DNA of 64,000 nucleotides, from NCBI RefSeq assembly GCF_019219095.1, contig NZ_JAHUWH010000013.1:62001-126000 (forward strand), written 5' to 3'. Below are positions 8,544-16,751 of this stretch, one piece after another. The stretch comes from Acidovorax sp. sic0104. GTDB taxonomy: Bacteria > Pseudomonadota > Gammaproteobacteria > Burkholderiales > Burkholderiaceae_C. A program made the position numbers and the translations under genes. The notes below the pieces were generated by a model that did no database searches, was not told the origin of the DNA, and saw nothing but the letters and a program-made list of their open reading frames with translations. The number at the start of each line of letters is the position of its first letter. Positions within the stretch are counted from its first letter, which is position 1.

Positions 8544-9224
8544 TTATGGCGGGGTTCTGGAGAGCCCGAGGTCTTCCACGAGCATGCCCAGTTCGTGCGA
8601 CGAGCGGATGTCCAGCTTGAGAAAAATGGCCGAGCGGTGCGTGTCCACGGTGCGCGGGTCGATGGGGCGCTCCGGGTCGCGCTGGGCCAGGGCTCGGGCG
8701 GCCTCCTTGCTGCTGATGCCGGTGGCCAGCAGGCGCGCCACCTCCTGCTGGCGCGGGCTCAGGGCGGTCCACCGCTCCATCAGCAAGGCGCGCCGCTGTG
8801 TGTGGACGGCCACCTCTTGCGACAGGGTGGCCGCGCGGTGCACCGCCGCCAGCAGCGTGGCTTCGTCGCAGGGTTTTTCAAGCCAGTCCACCGCACCCTG
8901 TTTGACGGCTGCGACGGCGGAGGCCAGCTCGCCGTGGGCGGAGAGGAACACGGTCTTGAGCACCGAGCCTCGTTGCCGCATCGCGTCGAAGACCTGCAGG
9001 CCGCTCATGCCGTCCATGCGCAGGTCCAGCAGCACGCAGCCGGGACGCGACAGGTCGGCACGGGCCAGAAAGTCGGCACCGCTCTCAAAGGGCTCGGCCA
9101 CATGGCCGCCGGCCAGCAGCAGCGCGGCGAGCGAATGGCGCACGCCTTCGTCGTCGTCCACGATGTAGACGTGCAGCGCTGGTGCGTCAACGACTGCGGT
9201 GGGGGTGGGGCGATGGTCTGTCAT
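8544..9224 (-). CDS. FixJ-type response regulator
   Basis: A 226-residue two-component regulator. The receiver domain has the acidic cluster DDD at residues 23-25, phospho-acceptor D67 in VLLDLRMDG and the conserved lysine K117 in WLEKPCD. The LuxR-type helix-turn-helix is at about 150-215 (LSPRQQEVARLLATGISSKEAARAL ... PRTVDTHRSAIFLKL). Its start overlaps the stop of the kinase gene by 4 bases (ATGA), so it is the kinase's partner. The adjacent Bug receptor on the same strand is a plausible target or co-sensor, as in DctB/DctR-like carboxylate systems. That link is inference. Confidence 0.92.
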   Translation of the reverse strand: MTDHRPTPTAVVDAPALHVYIVDDDEGVRHSLAALLLAGGHVAEPFESGADFLARADLSRPGCVLLDLRMDGMSGLQVFDAMRQRGSVLKTVFLSAHGELASAVAAVKQGAVDWLEKPCDEATLLAAVHRAATLSQEVAVHTQRRALLMERWTALSPRQQEVARLLATGISSKEAARALAQRDPERPIDPRTVDTHRSAIFLKLDIRSSHELGMLVEDLGLSRTPP

Positions 9225-11383
9225 GGCAGGTCTGAGGGCGGCGCTGTTTGCAGAGGAAGCCGGATCTCGAAGATCGCGCCGCCGCCTTCGCGGTTGCGGG
9301 CCAGCAGCTCGCCTCCCATGCTCTCGACGATGGAGCGGCAGATGTTCAGGCCCAGACCCAGGCCGTCGGAGCGGGTGGTGAAGAACGGCTCGAACAGGCG
9401 GTCGGCGATTTCGGGCAAAAGGCCCGGGCCACGGTCCAGCACTTGCAGGGACGCACGGCCCGCTTCGGTGGTGGTTCGCAGCAGCAGCTCGTGCCCTGCA
9501 GGCGGCGTCGCATGCGATTGCATGGCCTGCAGCGCATTCAGGCCCAGGTTCATCACCACCTGTTCCAGCAGCACGCGGTCAGCACTGACCTGCACCGGTT
9601 CGCGGGCCAGGTCGAGCCGCACGGCCACGCCGTGCCGGCGGGCTTCGGCGCGCAGCAGCAGGGCGAGCGATTGGTCCACGGCAGCATTGAGGTCGCAGGC
9701 CTCGCGCGCCTGGGGGTGCTGGCGTACCCAGCGGCGGATGCGCCCGACGATGTCGGCCGCGCGCAGCGCCTGGGTCGAAAGGGCGGCCAGGGTGTCGTGC
9801 AACAGTTGTGCCTTGCCCTGCGCTGCCAGGGACTTGGCGGCGGCCGCGTAGTTGACCAGTGCCGCCAGCGGCTGGTTGAGCTCGTGCGCCAGCGTGGAGG
9901 CCATCTCGCCCACGGTGATAACTCGCTGCACGCGCTGCAGTTGGGTTTCGCGCTGCTGCTGCTGCTCTTCGGCCCGCTTCTGTGCCGTGATGTCCACCAC
10001 CGAGCTCATCCAGCCGATGTGGTGGCCGCTGCCATCGATGAGCCGTGTGGTGTAGAACATGGTGTGCACGTCCGAGCCGTTGCGGTGCCGCAGCCGGTTT
10101 TCGCGGCCCTGGGGTGAGGCCTTGCCGGCCTGGACGGTATCCACGTCGTGCCAGTGGCGGTCCAGATCGTCGGGGTGCCAGTAGGGATAGGGTGGGCGCT
10201 GGCCGATGAGCTCGGAAGCTGTGTAGCCCACCATGTCGCACATCGCGGCGTTCACATAGACGATGCGGCCGTCCAGGTCGCGTGCCCGCATGCCCACCAG
10301 CAGCGAGTCTTCCATCGACTGGCGGAACGCCTGCGCCTGCTGCAGCGCGTGGGTGCGTTCGTGCACCCGCTGCTCCAGCTCGATGCGCGCCTGGCGATTC
10401 TCGGCGAGGCGACGTTCGCGCAGTTGCCAGTACAGCGCGCCCAGCACCAGCAGGCCCGAAGCCAGGCTGGCCAGCGCCCAGGCCTGCTGGCGGGCCACGG
10501 CCACCACCTTGCTGTCGGCCGTGATGGTCAGCGACCAGCCCAGGTCGGGCAGGGGCTCCTCGTACGCCAGGTATTCCTTGCCGGTGTCCGGCACGCGCAG
10601 CTGCCCGCCGGGCTGGTCGGCAGGCAGCTCCAGCTTCCAGGGCACCGGCTCCGGCGACCATTGAGCGCCGTACTGCTCGTCGTGCTGTACCTGCTGCACT
10701 GCATCGTGCGGCAGTGGCCGGGTGGTCTTGTAGAGCCAGGGCGCCACCGAGCCCAGGAACACGATGCCGCGCTCATCGGCCACGAACACCGGGTCCCGCA
10801 GCTGCGACCAGGTGTCCACGATGGGCTGCATGCGCACCTTCACGGCCACCACGCCGATCACCTTGCCGTCGGCCTGCTGAACGGGTGCGGACGCAAAGAG
10901 GCCGGGCTCGCCCGTGGTCTTGCCCACGCCGTAGAAGCGGCCTGTCAGCCCGTGCAGCGCGTCGCGAAAATACGGCCGGTTGCCATAGTTCTGGTCGACG
11001 AAGCTGCTCGGGGTGTCCCAGTTGCTCGACGCCAGGGTCATGCCCTGGACATCCATCACGTACAGCGTGTCGGAGCCCGCGCGGGTGTTGACGGTCTGCA
11101 AGTAGGCGTTGGCAGCCTCGCGCACCTGCGGCGAGGTGGGATTGCGCAGTAACTGCGCCACCAGGGGCTGCTGCGCGGCGGTGAAGGGCAGATAGCTGTA
11201 ACGCGTGGCCACGCCCCGCAGCGCCAGCGCCTGCACCTCGGCCGAGCGGCGCAGGTTGTCCCATTGGCTATCGAGCTCATTGCGCGTGGCCCATTCCCCA
11301 GCCCCCAGCACCATCAGCACGGCCACGCACAGAACAGTGACCGTGGAGCCCGCGCCCCGCAGCGCACGGCGCAGCTTGATCAT
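9221..11383 (-). CDS. PAS-containing sensor histidine kinase
   Basis: A 720-residue membrane kinase. Order: TM helix near residues 15-30, periplasmic dCache-type sensor to about 310, a second TM helix (AWALASLASGLLVLGALYW), a coiled coil, a PAS domain (DGRIVYVNAAMCDMVGYTASELIG), a HisKA helix with the phospho-histidine near residue 499 (STLAHELNQPLAALVNYAAAAK), then HATPase with NLGLNALQAM and LGLGLNICRSIVESMGG. The HisKA sequence is of the DctB/FixL class. I chose ATG 11383; the open frame continues upstream through repeat DNA to 11479 without a better start. It is coupled by overlap to the response regulator. Confidence 0.92.
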   Translation of the reverse strand: MIKLRRALRGAGSTVTVLCVAVLMVLGAGEWATRNELDSQWDNLRRSAEVQALALRGVATRYSYLPFTAAQQPLVAQLLRNPTSPQVREAANAYLQTVNTRAGSDTLYVMDVQGMTLASSNWDTPSSFVDQNYGNRPYFRDALHGLTGRFYGVGKTTGEPGLFASAPVQQADGKVIGVVAVKVRMQPIVDTWSQLRDPVFVADERGIVFLGSVAPWLYKTTRPLPHDAVQQVQHDEQYGAQWSPEPVPWKLELPADQPGGQLRVPDTGKEYLAYEEPLPDLGWSLTITADSKVVAVARQQAWALASLASGLLVLGALYWQLRERRLAENRQARIELEQRVHERTHALQQAQAFRQSMEDSLLVGMRARDLDGRIVYVNAAMCDMVGYTASELIGQRPPYPYWHPDDLDRHWHDVDTVQAGKASPQGRENRLRHRNGSDVHTMFYTTRLIDGSGHHIGWMSSVVDITAQKRAEEQQQQRETQLQRVQRVITVGEMASTLAHELNQPLAALVNYAAAAKSLAAQGKAQLLHDTLAALSTQALRAADIVGRIRRWVRQHPQAREACDLNAAVDQSLALLLRAEARRHGVAVRLDLAREPVQVSADRVLLEQVVMNLGLNALQAMQSHATPPAGHELLLRTTTEAGRASLQVLDRGPGLLPEIADRLFEPFFTTRSDGLGLGLNICRSIVESMGGELLARNREGGGAIFEIRLPLQTAPPSDLP

Positions 11384-11454
11384 TTCAATGGTCCAGGGTG
11401 TTGCTCGACAGCATCCCCGGCCCGAAAAACGGGCGCGGTCAAGGCCAGTGCACC

Positions 11455-11590
11455 CGTGGATCTGGCTGCGCCAGTCCACCGGGTGCGTCCCCGCTCGGGG
11501 GCTGAGAAGCCGCGGCTCCGAGCTTGCCAGTGCAGGCTTGGACGTCTTCGCAGAGTTGACGCCTCTGGCGGAAACCCCAGGCGCAGCGCC
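11455..11590. repeat. intra-operon dispersed repeat with GTGGATC hairpin
   Basis: GTGGATCTGGCTGCGCCAGTCCAC forms a hairpin followed by a CCCC...GGGG stretch and, further on, a GGCGCAGCGCCTCAGGGGGG tail. The same order (GTGGATCCGGC...GTCCACGG, C-run/G-run stem, CTCAGGG) recurs near 52.5 kb. It separates the flavin reductase gene from the histidine kinase gene on the same strand. Confidence 0.6.
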
Positions 11591-12658
11591 TCAGGGGGGA
11601 CCATGCTTATCCGCTTCGGAAGTGAAGGCGTCGGCGTAGAACTCTTCGGGCGGCAGGCCGCGCTGCGCGCTGTAGCTGTCCCGTGCGGACTCGACCACGA
11701 TGGGCGCGCCGCAGGCGTACACCTGGTGGCCCGAAAGGTCGGCGAAATCATCGAGCACGGCCTGGTGCACGAAACCCGTGCGGCCCGTCCAGCCGTCTTC
11801 GGGCTCTGCGTCGGACACCACGGGCACATAGGTCAGGTGCGGCATCTCGGCCGCGCGGGCCAGCACCCAGTCATGCATGTACAGGTCGCCGGGCCGGCGA
11901 CCGCCCCAGTAGAGCACCGTGGGCCGCGTGGTGGCCTTGAACTGCATGTGCTCGATGAGCGCCTTGATGGGCGCAAAGCCTGTGCCCGACGCCAGCAGCA
12001 CGATGGGCTTGTCGGAGTCCTCGCGCAGGAAGAAGCTGCCGAACGGGCCTTCGACCCGCAGGATCTCCCTTTCCTTCATCGCGCCGAACACGTGGTCGGT
12101 GAACTTGCCGCCCGCCATGTGGCGGATGTGCAGCTCCACGCCCGGCGCCTCGGCCTGCGTGTGCGGCGCGTTGGCCATCGAGTACGCACGGCGTGCGCCG
12201 TCGCGCAGGATGAACTCGATGTACTGGCCCGCGTGGTAGCGGAAGGTGTCGGCTGCGGGCAACTGCAGCCGCACCTGCATCACGTCGTGCGATGCCTTGG
12301 TGAGGGTGGACACGCGCACTGGCATCTTCTTGATGGGGTAGGCGCTCTCGTCGGTGACCTGGCGCGATTCCAGCACCACGTCGGTCAGTGGCTCGGCGCA
12401 GCAGGTGAGCACCAGGCCAGCGGCCTCTTCGTCGGCTGTGAGTGCCTTGGACTGGTGGGCACCGTGGTGCACGGCACCACTGATCTTCTTGCACTTGCAC
12501 GAGCCGCAGGCGCCGTCCTTGCAGCCGTAGGGCAGGCCAACGCCGCTGCGGATGGCGGCGGCCAGGATGGCTTCGCCGGCGTTGGCGGTGAAAGCGCGGC
12601 CGCTGGGCTGTACGGTGATCTGGAAGGCTCTGGGGCTCGCGGTCTCGGCGCTGGTCAT
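11591..12658 (-). CDS. 2Fe-2S ferredoxin/flavin oxidoreductase (CDP-6-deoxy-glucoseen reductase type)
   Basis: A 355-residue electron transfer protein. The N-terminal plant-type ferredoxin has cysteines C46, C51 and C54 in YGCKDGACGSCKC and the fourth at C86 or C87 (VLTCC). The FAD domain follows with RRAYSMANAP, and the NAD(P) domain with VLLASGTGFAPIKALIEHM and the terminal YACGAPIVVESAR. Proteins with this order pass electrons from NAD(P)H through FAD to a 2Fe-2S centre and are often labelled CDP-6-deoxy-L-threo-D-glycero-4-hexulose-3-dehydrase reductase; the partner here is unknown. ATG 12658 follows AAGGATACCCACAAG; an upstream TTG at 12691 is less likely. Confidence 0.9.
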   Translation of the reverse strand: MTSAETASPRAFQITVQPSGRAFTANAGEAILAAAIRSGVGLPYGCKDGACGSCKCKKISGAVHHGAHQSKALTADEEAAGLVLTCCAEPLTDVVLESRQVTDESAYPIKKMPVRVSTLTKASHDVMQVRLQLPAADTFRYHAGQYIEFILRDGARRAYSMANAPHTQAEAPGVELHIRHMAGGKFTDHVFGAMKEREILRVEGPFGSFFLREDSDKPIVLLASGTGFAPIKALIEHMQFKATTRPTVLYWGGRRPGDLYMHDWVLARAAEMPHLTYVPVVSDAEPEDGWTGRTGFVHQAVLDDFADLSGHQVYACGAPIVVESARDSYSAQRGLPPEEFYADAFTSEADKHGPP

Positions 12659-12689
12659 CTTGTGGGTATCCTTGGGAACGTACTTCTTC

Positions 12690-12705
12690 AAGAACCGGTG
12701 TTCTT
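12690..12705. promoter_or_regulatory. inverted repeat AAGAAC-N4-GTTCTT
   Basis: A perfect 6+6 inverted repeat with a CGGT centre in the 79-base gap between the divergent flavin reductase and SDR genes. The location suits an operator for one or both genes; no regulator can be assigned. Confidence 0.4.
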
Positions 12706-12737
12706 CGCATTCACCCGGCTGAGTAAACGGACCGATT

Positions 12738-13685
12738 TTGCCTTCAAACCAAAACCCCCTTGGCGCCCTGCCGGCGCGTTTCCGCCGCGAGCGCCTGCTG
12801 ATCGTGGGTTGCGGTGACGTGGGTCAACGCGTGGCGCGCCAACTGCACACCGGCCCGGGAGCCGAGCGCATGCAGTTGCTGGCGCTCACGTCGAGCCCCG
12901 AGCGCACTGCAGCCTTGCGCGCCCAAGGCATCCGCCCGCTGCGCGGCAACCTGGACGACGCGGCCACGCTCAGGCGGCTGTCGGGCATTGCCACGCGGGT
13001 GTTGCACCTGGCACCGCCGCCCGGTGAAGGCGCTGGCGGCCAGGGTTGGTGGCGCGATCCACGCACCGTGGCACTGGCCCGGGCGCTTCGGCTGCGCAGC
13101 CTGCCGGTGTCGTTCGTGTACGCATCCACCACCGGCGTGTACGGCGACTGCGGCGGCGCCCTGGTGCCCGAGACGCGTGCCGTGGCCCCCGGCACGCCGC
13201 GTGCACAACGCCGCGTGAACGCCGAGCGCGCAGTGCGCCACCTGGGCCGTGCGGGCGTGCGCGCCAGTGTGCTGCGCATTCCGGGCATCTACGCCCCCGA
13301 CCGCGAAGGTGGCACGCCGGAGGCCCGCCTGCGCCGCGGCACCCCGGTGCTGGTGCCGGAGGACGATGTGTTCACCAACCACATCCACGCCGACGACCTG
13401 GCGCGCGCCTGCCTGGCTGCACTGTGGCGCGCCCGGCCGCAGCGCATCTACAACGTGAGCGACCAGACATCGCTCAAGATGGGCGACTACTTTGACCTGG
13501 CGGCCGACCTGTATGGCCTGCCGCGCCCGGCGCGCGTTGAGCGCAGCGCAGCGCGGGAGCAGCTGTCTGTGATGCTGCTGAGCTTCATGAGCGAATCGCG
13601 CAGGCTGGACAACCGGCGCATGCTGTCAGAGCTGGGGCTGGTGCTGCGCTATCCGACGGTGACAGAGGGCTTGCGCGGGCGCTAG
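12738..13685 (+). CDS. NAD(P)-dependent epimerase/dehydratase-like SDR protein
   Basis: A 315-residue extended SDR-fold protein resembling YeeZ. RLLIVGCGDVGQRVARQL near residue 20 is the dinucleotide-binding glycine motif (GxGxxG). VSFVYASTTGVYGDCGG holds the serine/threonine and tyrosine of the active-site region, though the classic YxxxK lysine is absent after VYGDC, so catalysis may be altered. NHIHADDLARAC is the usual C-terminal motif of this group. The first start in frame is TTG at 12738. It is divergent from the flavin reductase. Substrate unknown. Confidence 0.85.
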   Translation: MPSNQNPLGALPARFRRERLLIVGCGDVGQRVARQLHTGPGAERMQLLALTSSPERTAALRAQGIRPLRGNLDDAATLRRLSGIATRVLHLAPPPGEGAGGQGWWRDPRTVALARALRLRSLPVSFVYASTTGVYGDCGGALVPETRAVAPGTPRAQRRVNAERAVRHLGRAGVRASVLRIPGIYAPDREGGTPEARLRRGTPVLVPEDDVFTNHIHADDLARACLAALWRARPQRIYNVSDQTSLKMGDYFDLAADLYGLPRPARVERSAAREQLSVMLLSFMSESRRLDNRRMLSELGLVLRYPTVTEGLRGR

Positions 13686-13752
13686 CGGGCCCGTCGCTGG
13701 CCCCCGTAGGTCCCCTCGGGCGCGGTGGCTGCTTGATGCGGCCAGATCTGCT

Positions 13753-14460
13753 TCAGCAAGGGGCCTGGCCGCCGTTGGTGCGGCACACGCCGCCTGGGCC
13801 GGGAAAGCGCCCCGGCCCCACGCGGGGATAGCTGTTGCCCTGGTTGTCGGTGCACCGGAAGTCTCCGCAATGCGTCAAGCGCGGGGGGGATTGAGGCGGC
13901 AGTTGAACGGGCGGATAGCGCGGGGGCACGACCACCACGCGGGGCTGGTTGGCGCGCGCCCGTTCAACGTCGGCATAGCCCTGTGGGCCCAGGCAATCAA
14001 GGTCCACCTGGCGCTGGGCGGTTTCCAGGCGCACGTCCTGCTCGTAGTTGGACCGGGACAAGCCCGATGCCACCATGTCCAGGTTGCGCCGCGAGCGTGC
14101 GCATTCGGCGGAGCGGGCGTAGTCTTGCGGTTGGGGAACGGCTGCGGCGGCCTGCGCTGCCCTGGCGCGGTCGCGTTCGGCAGTGCGGCGGGCGTCCGTC
14201 TCGGCGGCGAGCGCTTCCGCCTGCTGGCGCTGCTGCTTGCGCTCCAGCGCCTCGGCGGCCTGTTCGCGCTCTTGCTGGATCTCTTGCGGGGTCTTGCGCG
14301 CCTCGACCTCGCGGGCCGCCGTACCCCCCGCGCATTCACCGTCGGTGTATGTCACCTTTCCGGTGCGGGCATCGGTACAGCGCAGCACCTGCGCCTGCAC
14401 CGTGGTCCCCAAGGTGGCTGCACACAGGCACAGCAGAAGGTGTTGCAGGCGGATCGTCAT
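13753..14460 (-). CDS. DUF4124-containing secreted protein
   Basis: A 235-residue exported protein. MTIRLQHLLLCLCAATLGTTVQAQ is a signal peptide. The next 30 residues, VLRCTDARTGKVTYTDGECAGG, match the DUF4124 pattern (a small domain with paired cysteines and a YTD motif). A long Glu/Gln/Arg-rich coiled coil follows (about residues 60-120), then a Pro-rich segment and a cysteine-containing tail. DUF4124 has no assigned biochemical role. ATG 14460 was preferred because the signal peptide begins there; upstream codons are not signal-like. Confidence 0.82.
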   Translation of the reverse strand: MTIRLQHLLLCLCAATLGTTVQAQVLRCTDARTGKVTYTDGECAGGTAAREVEARKTPQEIQQEREQAAEALERKQQRQQAEALAAETDARRTAERDRARAAQAAAAVPQPQDYARSAECARSRRNLDMVASGLSRSNYEQDVRLETAQRQVDLDCLGPQGYADVERARANQPRVVVVPPRYPPVQLPPQSPPRLTHCGDFRCTDNQGNSYPRVGPGRFPGPGGVCRTNGGQAPC

Positions 14461-14654
14461 GGCGGTGACCTGAGAAAGAAGGCGAAGGGTGCGCGGATTT
14501 TCGCTCCAAAGCTGACCGCGCGACAGCATGGCGGTGGCCGGTGCGCCTGCGCAACCCGCAGGCGCTCAGCGCGCTGCACTCATCACACAGGCCACAGGTG
14601 CAAGGCGAACCCGTGCAGCGGGTCGCCGGTTGCAGTCACTGCGTGTCCTGTGCA

Positions 14655-15197
14655 TCAGGGCTTGTCAGGGTTGTTGGAGCCCTGCCGCGCGCGCCAGTCA
14701 TGGCCGTCAGGCGTGTAGCTGCCAGGCGCGATGCGACCGGGGCGGGACTCGCGGTTGCGGCGGTCTTCCGCGGCGCGGCGGTCGCGCTCGGCCTGCTCGC
14801 GCATGGCCTGTTCACGGTCACGCTGGCGGCGGTCTGCATCGCGGGCCTGCTGGTCGCGGCGGTCGCGTTCACGCGCGGCACGGTCGCGTTCAGCGCGGTC
14901 CCTCTCGCGTTCGCGTTCCATGCGTTCCCGGTCGCGTTCGCGCTCGCGCCAGTCGTTGCGGTTGCGGTCCCGCTCCCAGCGGTCGTCGCGGTCACGGCCA
15001 CCATAGTAGATGACCGAAGGAGGCGCCGAATACGCGGGGTAGACCGGCGGGGGGCTGGAGTACACGGGCTGCGAGGTGTAATACCCAGGCTGCTGGTAGG
15101 ACGGCTCATAGTACGGGTCGCCCGGCACAGTGGCGCAACCGGTCGCTGCGGCGCCCAGGACCGCGATGGAGATGATGCGGGCGAATGTGTTTTTCAT
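14655..15197 (-). CDS. lipoprotein with long Arg/Asp/Glu-rich tail
   Basis: A 180-residue probable lipoprotein. MKNTFARIISIAVLGAAATGC is a lipoprotein signal with lipobox cysteine at residue 21. A Tyr/Pro-rich segment follows (about 27-65: YYEPSYQQPGYYTSQP), then about 100 residues dominated by RDRE, RERE and RDRAER repeats that would form a highly charged single helix. No family is recognised. The low-complexity coding region uses CGC/CGG/GAG/GAC codons repetitively, so repeat slippage could change the length. The start is fixed by the signal peptide. Confidence 0.78.
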   Translation of the reverse strand: MKNTFARIISIAVLGAAATGCATVPGDPYYEPSYQQPGYYTSQPVYSSPPPVYPAYSAPPSVIYYGGRDRDDRWERDRNRNDWRERERDRERMERERERDRAERDRAARERDRRDQQARDADRRQRDREQAMREQAERDRRAAEDRRNRESRPGRIAPGSYTPDGHDWRARQGSNNPDKP

Positions 15198-15519
15198 ACT
15201 GTTCAGACCCCCGGCAGGGCGTGGGCGTTCCAACCTGCTCGTAAAGCCCCCGAAAAGCACCCCGGCGGGATGTTACAAATTCGTGGACTGCGTGTTCACG
15301 CGTCGTAACTTTAGCGTTCGAGGGAGGGGTTTGGTTGACCGGACTGCGATCCTGCAGGTAGGACAGATTCCCATGCTGCTGGACATCGCAGCAAGTGTCG
15401 CCGGCGCCATCATCAAAATGCATAGCACCCACCGCTTGACTGGCAAGCGGTGGGTGCTGAAAAGTGCTTCGATGACAATCCAGCGCATGGCAAAAGCGCC
15501 GGATGGCAGACGCCGCTCT
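15198..15519. other. gene-free spacer between lipoprotein and cheV genes
   Basis: 322 bases with no supportable gene. It contains the promoter region of the leftward lipoprotein gene and the hairpin at 15424-15458 behind cheV. Confidence 0.5.
15424..15458 (-). terminator. 15-bp perfect hairpin downstream of cheV
   Basis: AGCACCCACCGCTTG pairs without mismatch with its complement across a 5-base loop (ACTGG). It begins 62 bases after the cheV stop codon on the same transcript. The leftward strand then reads ATGCATTTTG, a weak U tract, so it may act as an RNA-stabilising 3' end or a weak intrinsic terminator. Confidence 0.6.
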
Positions 15520-16479
15520 TTACTTGGGCAGCACGCGCCGAATGGTTTCAGCCAGGTCTTCCGCCACGAACTTGGCGACGTAGCCGTCGGCACCGACGCT
15601 GCGCACGTGGTCTTCGTTGGCCGAACCTGACAGGGATGAGTGGATGACGACTGGCAGGCCGTGAAAACGCGCATCCTGCTTGATGTTGCGGGTGAGCGTG
15701 AAACCGTCCATCTCGGGCATCTCCAGGTCCGTCAGTACCATGGCGACGCGGTCGAGCACCGTCTTGCCTTCGGCTTCTGCGTTCTTGGCGATGACGTTGA
15801 GCCGGTCCCAGGCTTCCTTGCCGGACTTGACCATTTCATAAGGTGCCTTGAGCGCCTTCAGTTCCTGCTCGATGAGCGAGCGGGCGACAAAGGAATCATC
15901 GGCCGCCAGGATCATCGTGCCAGGCTTGAGCTTGAGCTTGGCGCCCACCTTCTCTTCGGTGACCTCATGGCCGTCGGAAGGCGACACCATCTGCAGAATG
16001 GCTTCGACGTCCAGCACCTGGGCCAGGCGCGATTCGTCGGTATTGCCGTCCAGGCGGGCGATGCTGGTAACCAGCTTGCCCTTGGCGCCGCTGGTTTCGG
16101 CCGAGAGCACCTGCTTCCAGTCCAGCCGCACGATGTCTTCCACCGATTCGACCGCAAACGCCTGCGTGGTGCGCGCGTACTCGGTCACCAGCATGATGTT
16201 CAGGCCCGTTTGCGGCTTGCACCCCACGATGGAGGGCATGTCCAGCACCGGGATCACCTGGCCGCGAAGATTGACCACCCCGAGCGAGTGGGCTGTGGTG
16301 CCCGCGATCGGGGTGATGCTGGGCATGGCCACGATCTCGCGGATCTTGAAGACGTTGATGCCAAAGAGCTCGGATTTCCCGAGAACGTTGTCGACCCCCA
16401 GGCGAAACAGCAGCAGCTCGAACTTGTTGGTGCTGGTGAGATTGGTCCGCTCGTCGATGTCCTGCTGCACTGCTTTCAT
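15520..16479 (-). CDS. cheV: chemotaxis coupling protein CheV
   Basis: A 319-residue hybrid chemotaxis protein. Residues about 15-160 form a CheW-like coupling domain (FELLLFRLG ... FGINVFKIREIVAMP ... GVVNLRGQVIPVLDMPSIVG), and residues about 190-315 a receiver domain with ILAADDSFVARS, phospho-acceptor in VLTDLEMPEMDG, and VVIHSSLSG. CheV links receptors to the CheA kinase and helps adaptation. ATG 16479 is the only start that completes the CheW fold. The gene stands alone, away from a chemotaxis operon, as is usual for cheV. Confidence 0.95.
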   Translation of the reverse strand: MKAVQQDIDERTNLTSTNKFELLLFRLGVDNVLGKSELFGINVFKIREIVAMPSITPIAGTTAHSLGVVNLRGQVIPVLDMPSIVGCKPQTGLNIMLVTEYARTTQAFAVESVEDIVRLDWKQVLSAETSGAKGKLVTSIARLDGNTDESRLAQVLDVEAILQMVSPSDGHEVTEEKVGAKLKLKPGTMILAADDSFVARSLIEQELKALKAPYEMVKSGKEAWDRLNVIAKNAEAEGKTVLDRVAMVLTDLEMPEMDGFTLTRNIKQDARFHGLPVVIHSSLSGSANEDHVRSVGADGYVAKFVAEDLAETIRRVLPK

Positions 16480-16751
16480 GATGGATCCTTCGCGCAGAAA
16501 AAAGATACGCGCTTTTACAAATTCTAGGAGGAGAACGGGGTGCGCAGTACGCTAAATCTTCAGGCAATACCCGAATAGTGCGCTGCAGCATCGTGCCGTC
16601 GCGGCGCCGACACAGACAGGGCTCCATATCCCTGCCCACGGCAAGGCCACACGCCCTGGATCCGCAACGGTGGGGTCTGCCCCAGGCTTTGTACCCCATC
16701 GTGCGGGCTGGCGGCCAGAAGTTTTCGTCCACCGCCTGTGGCGCGGCCCGC

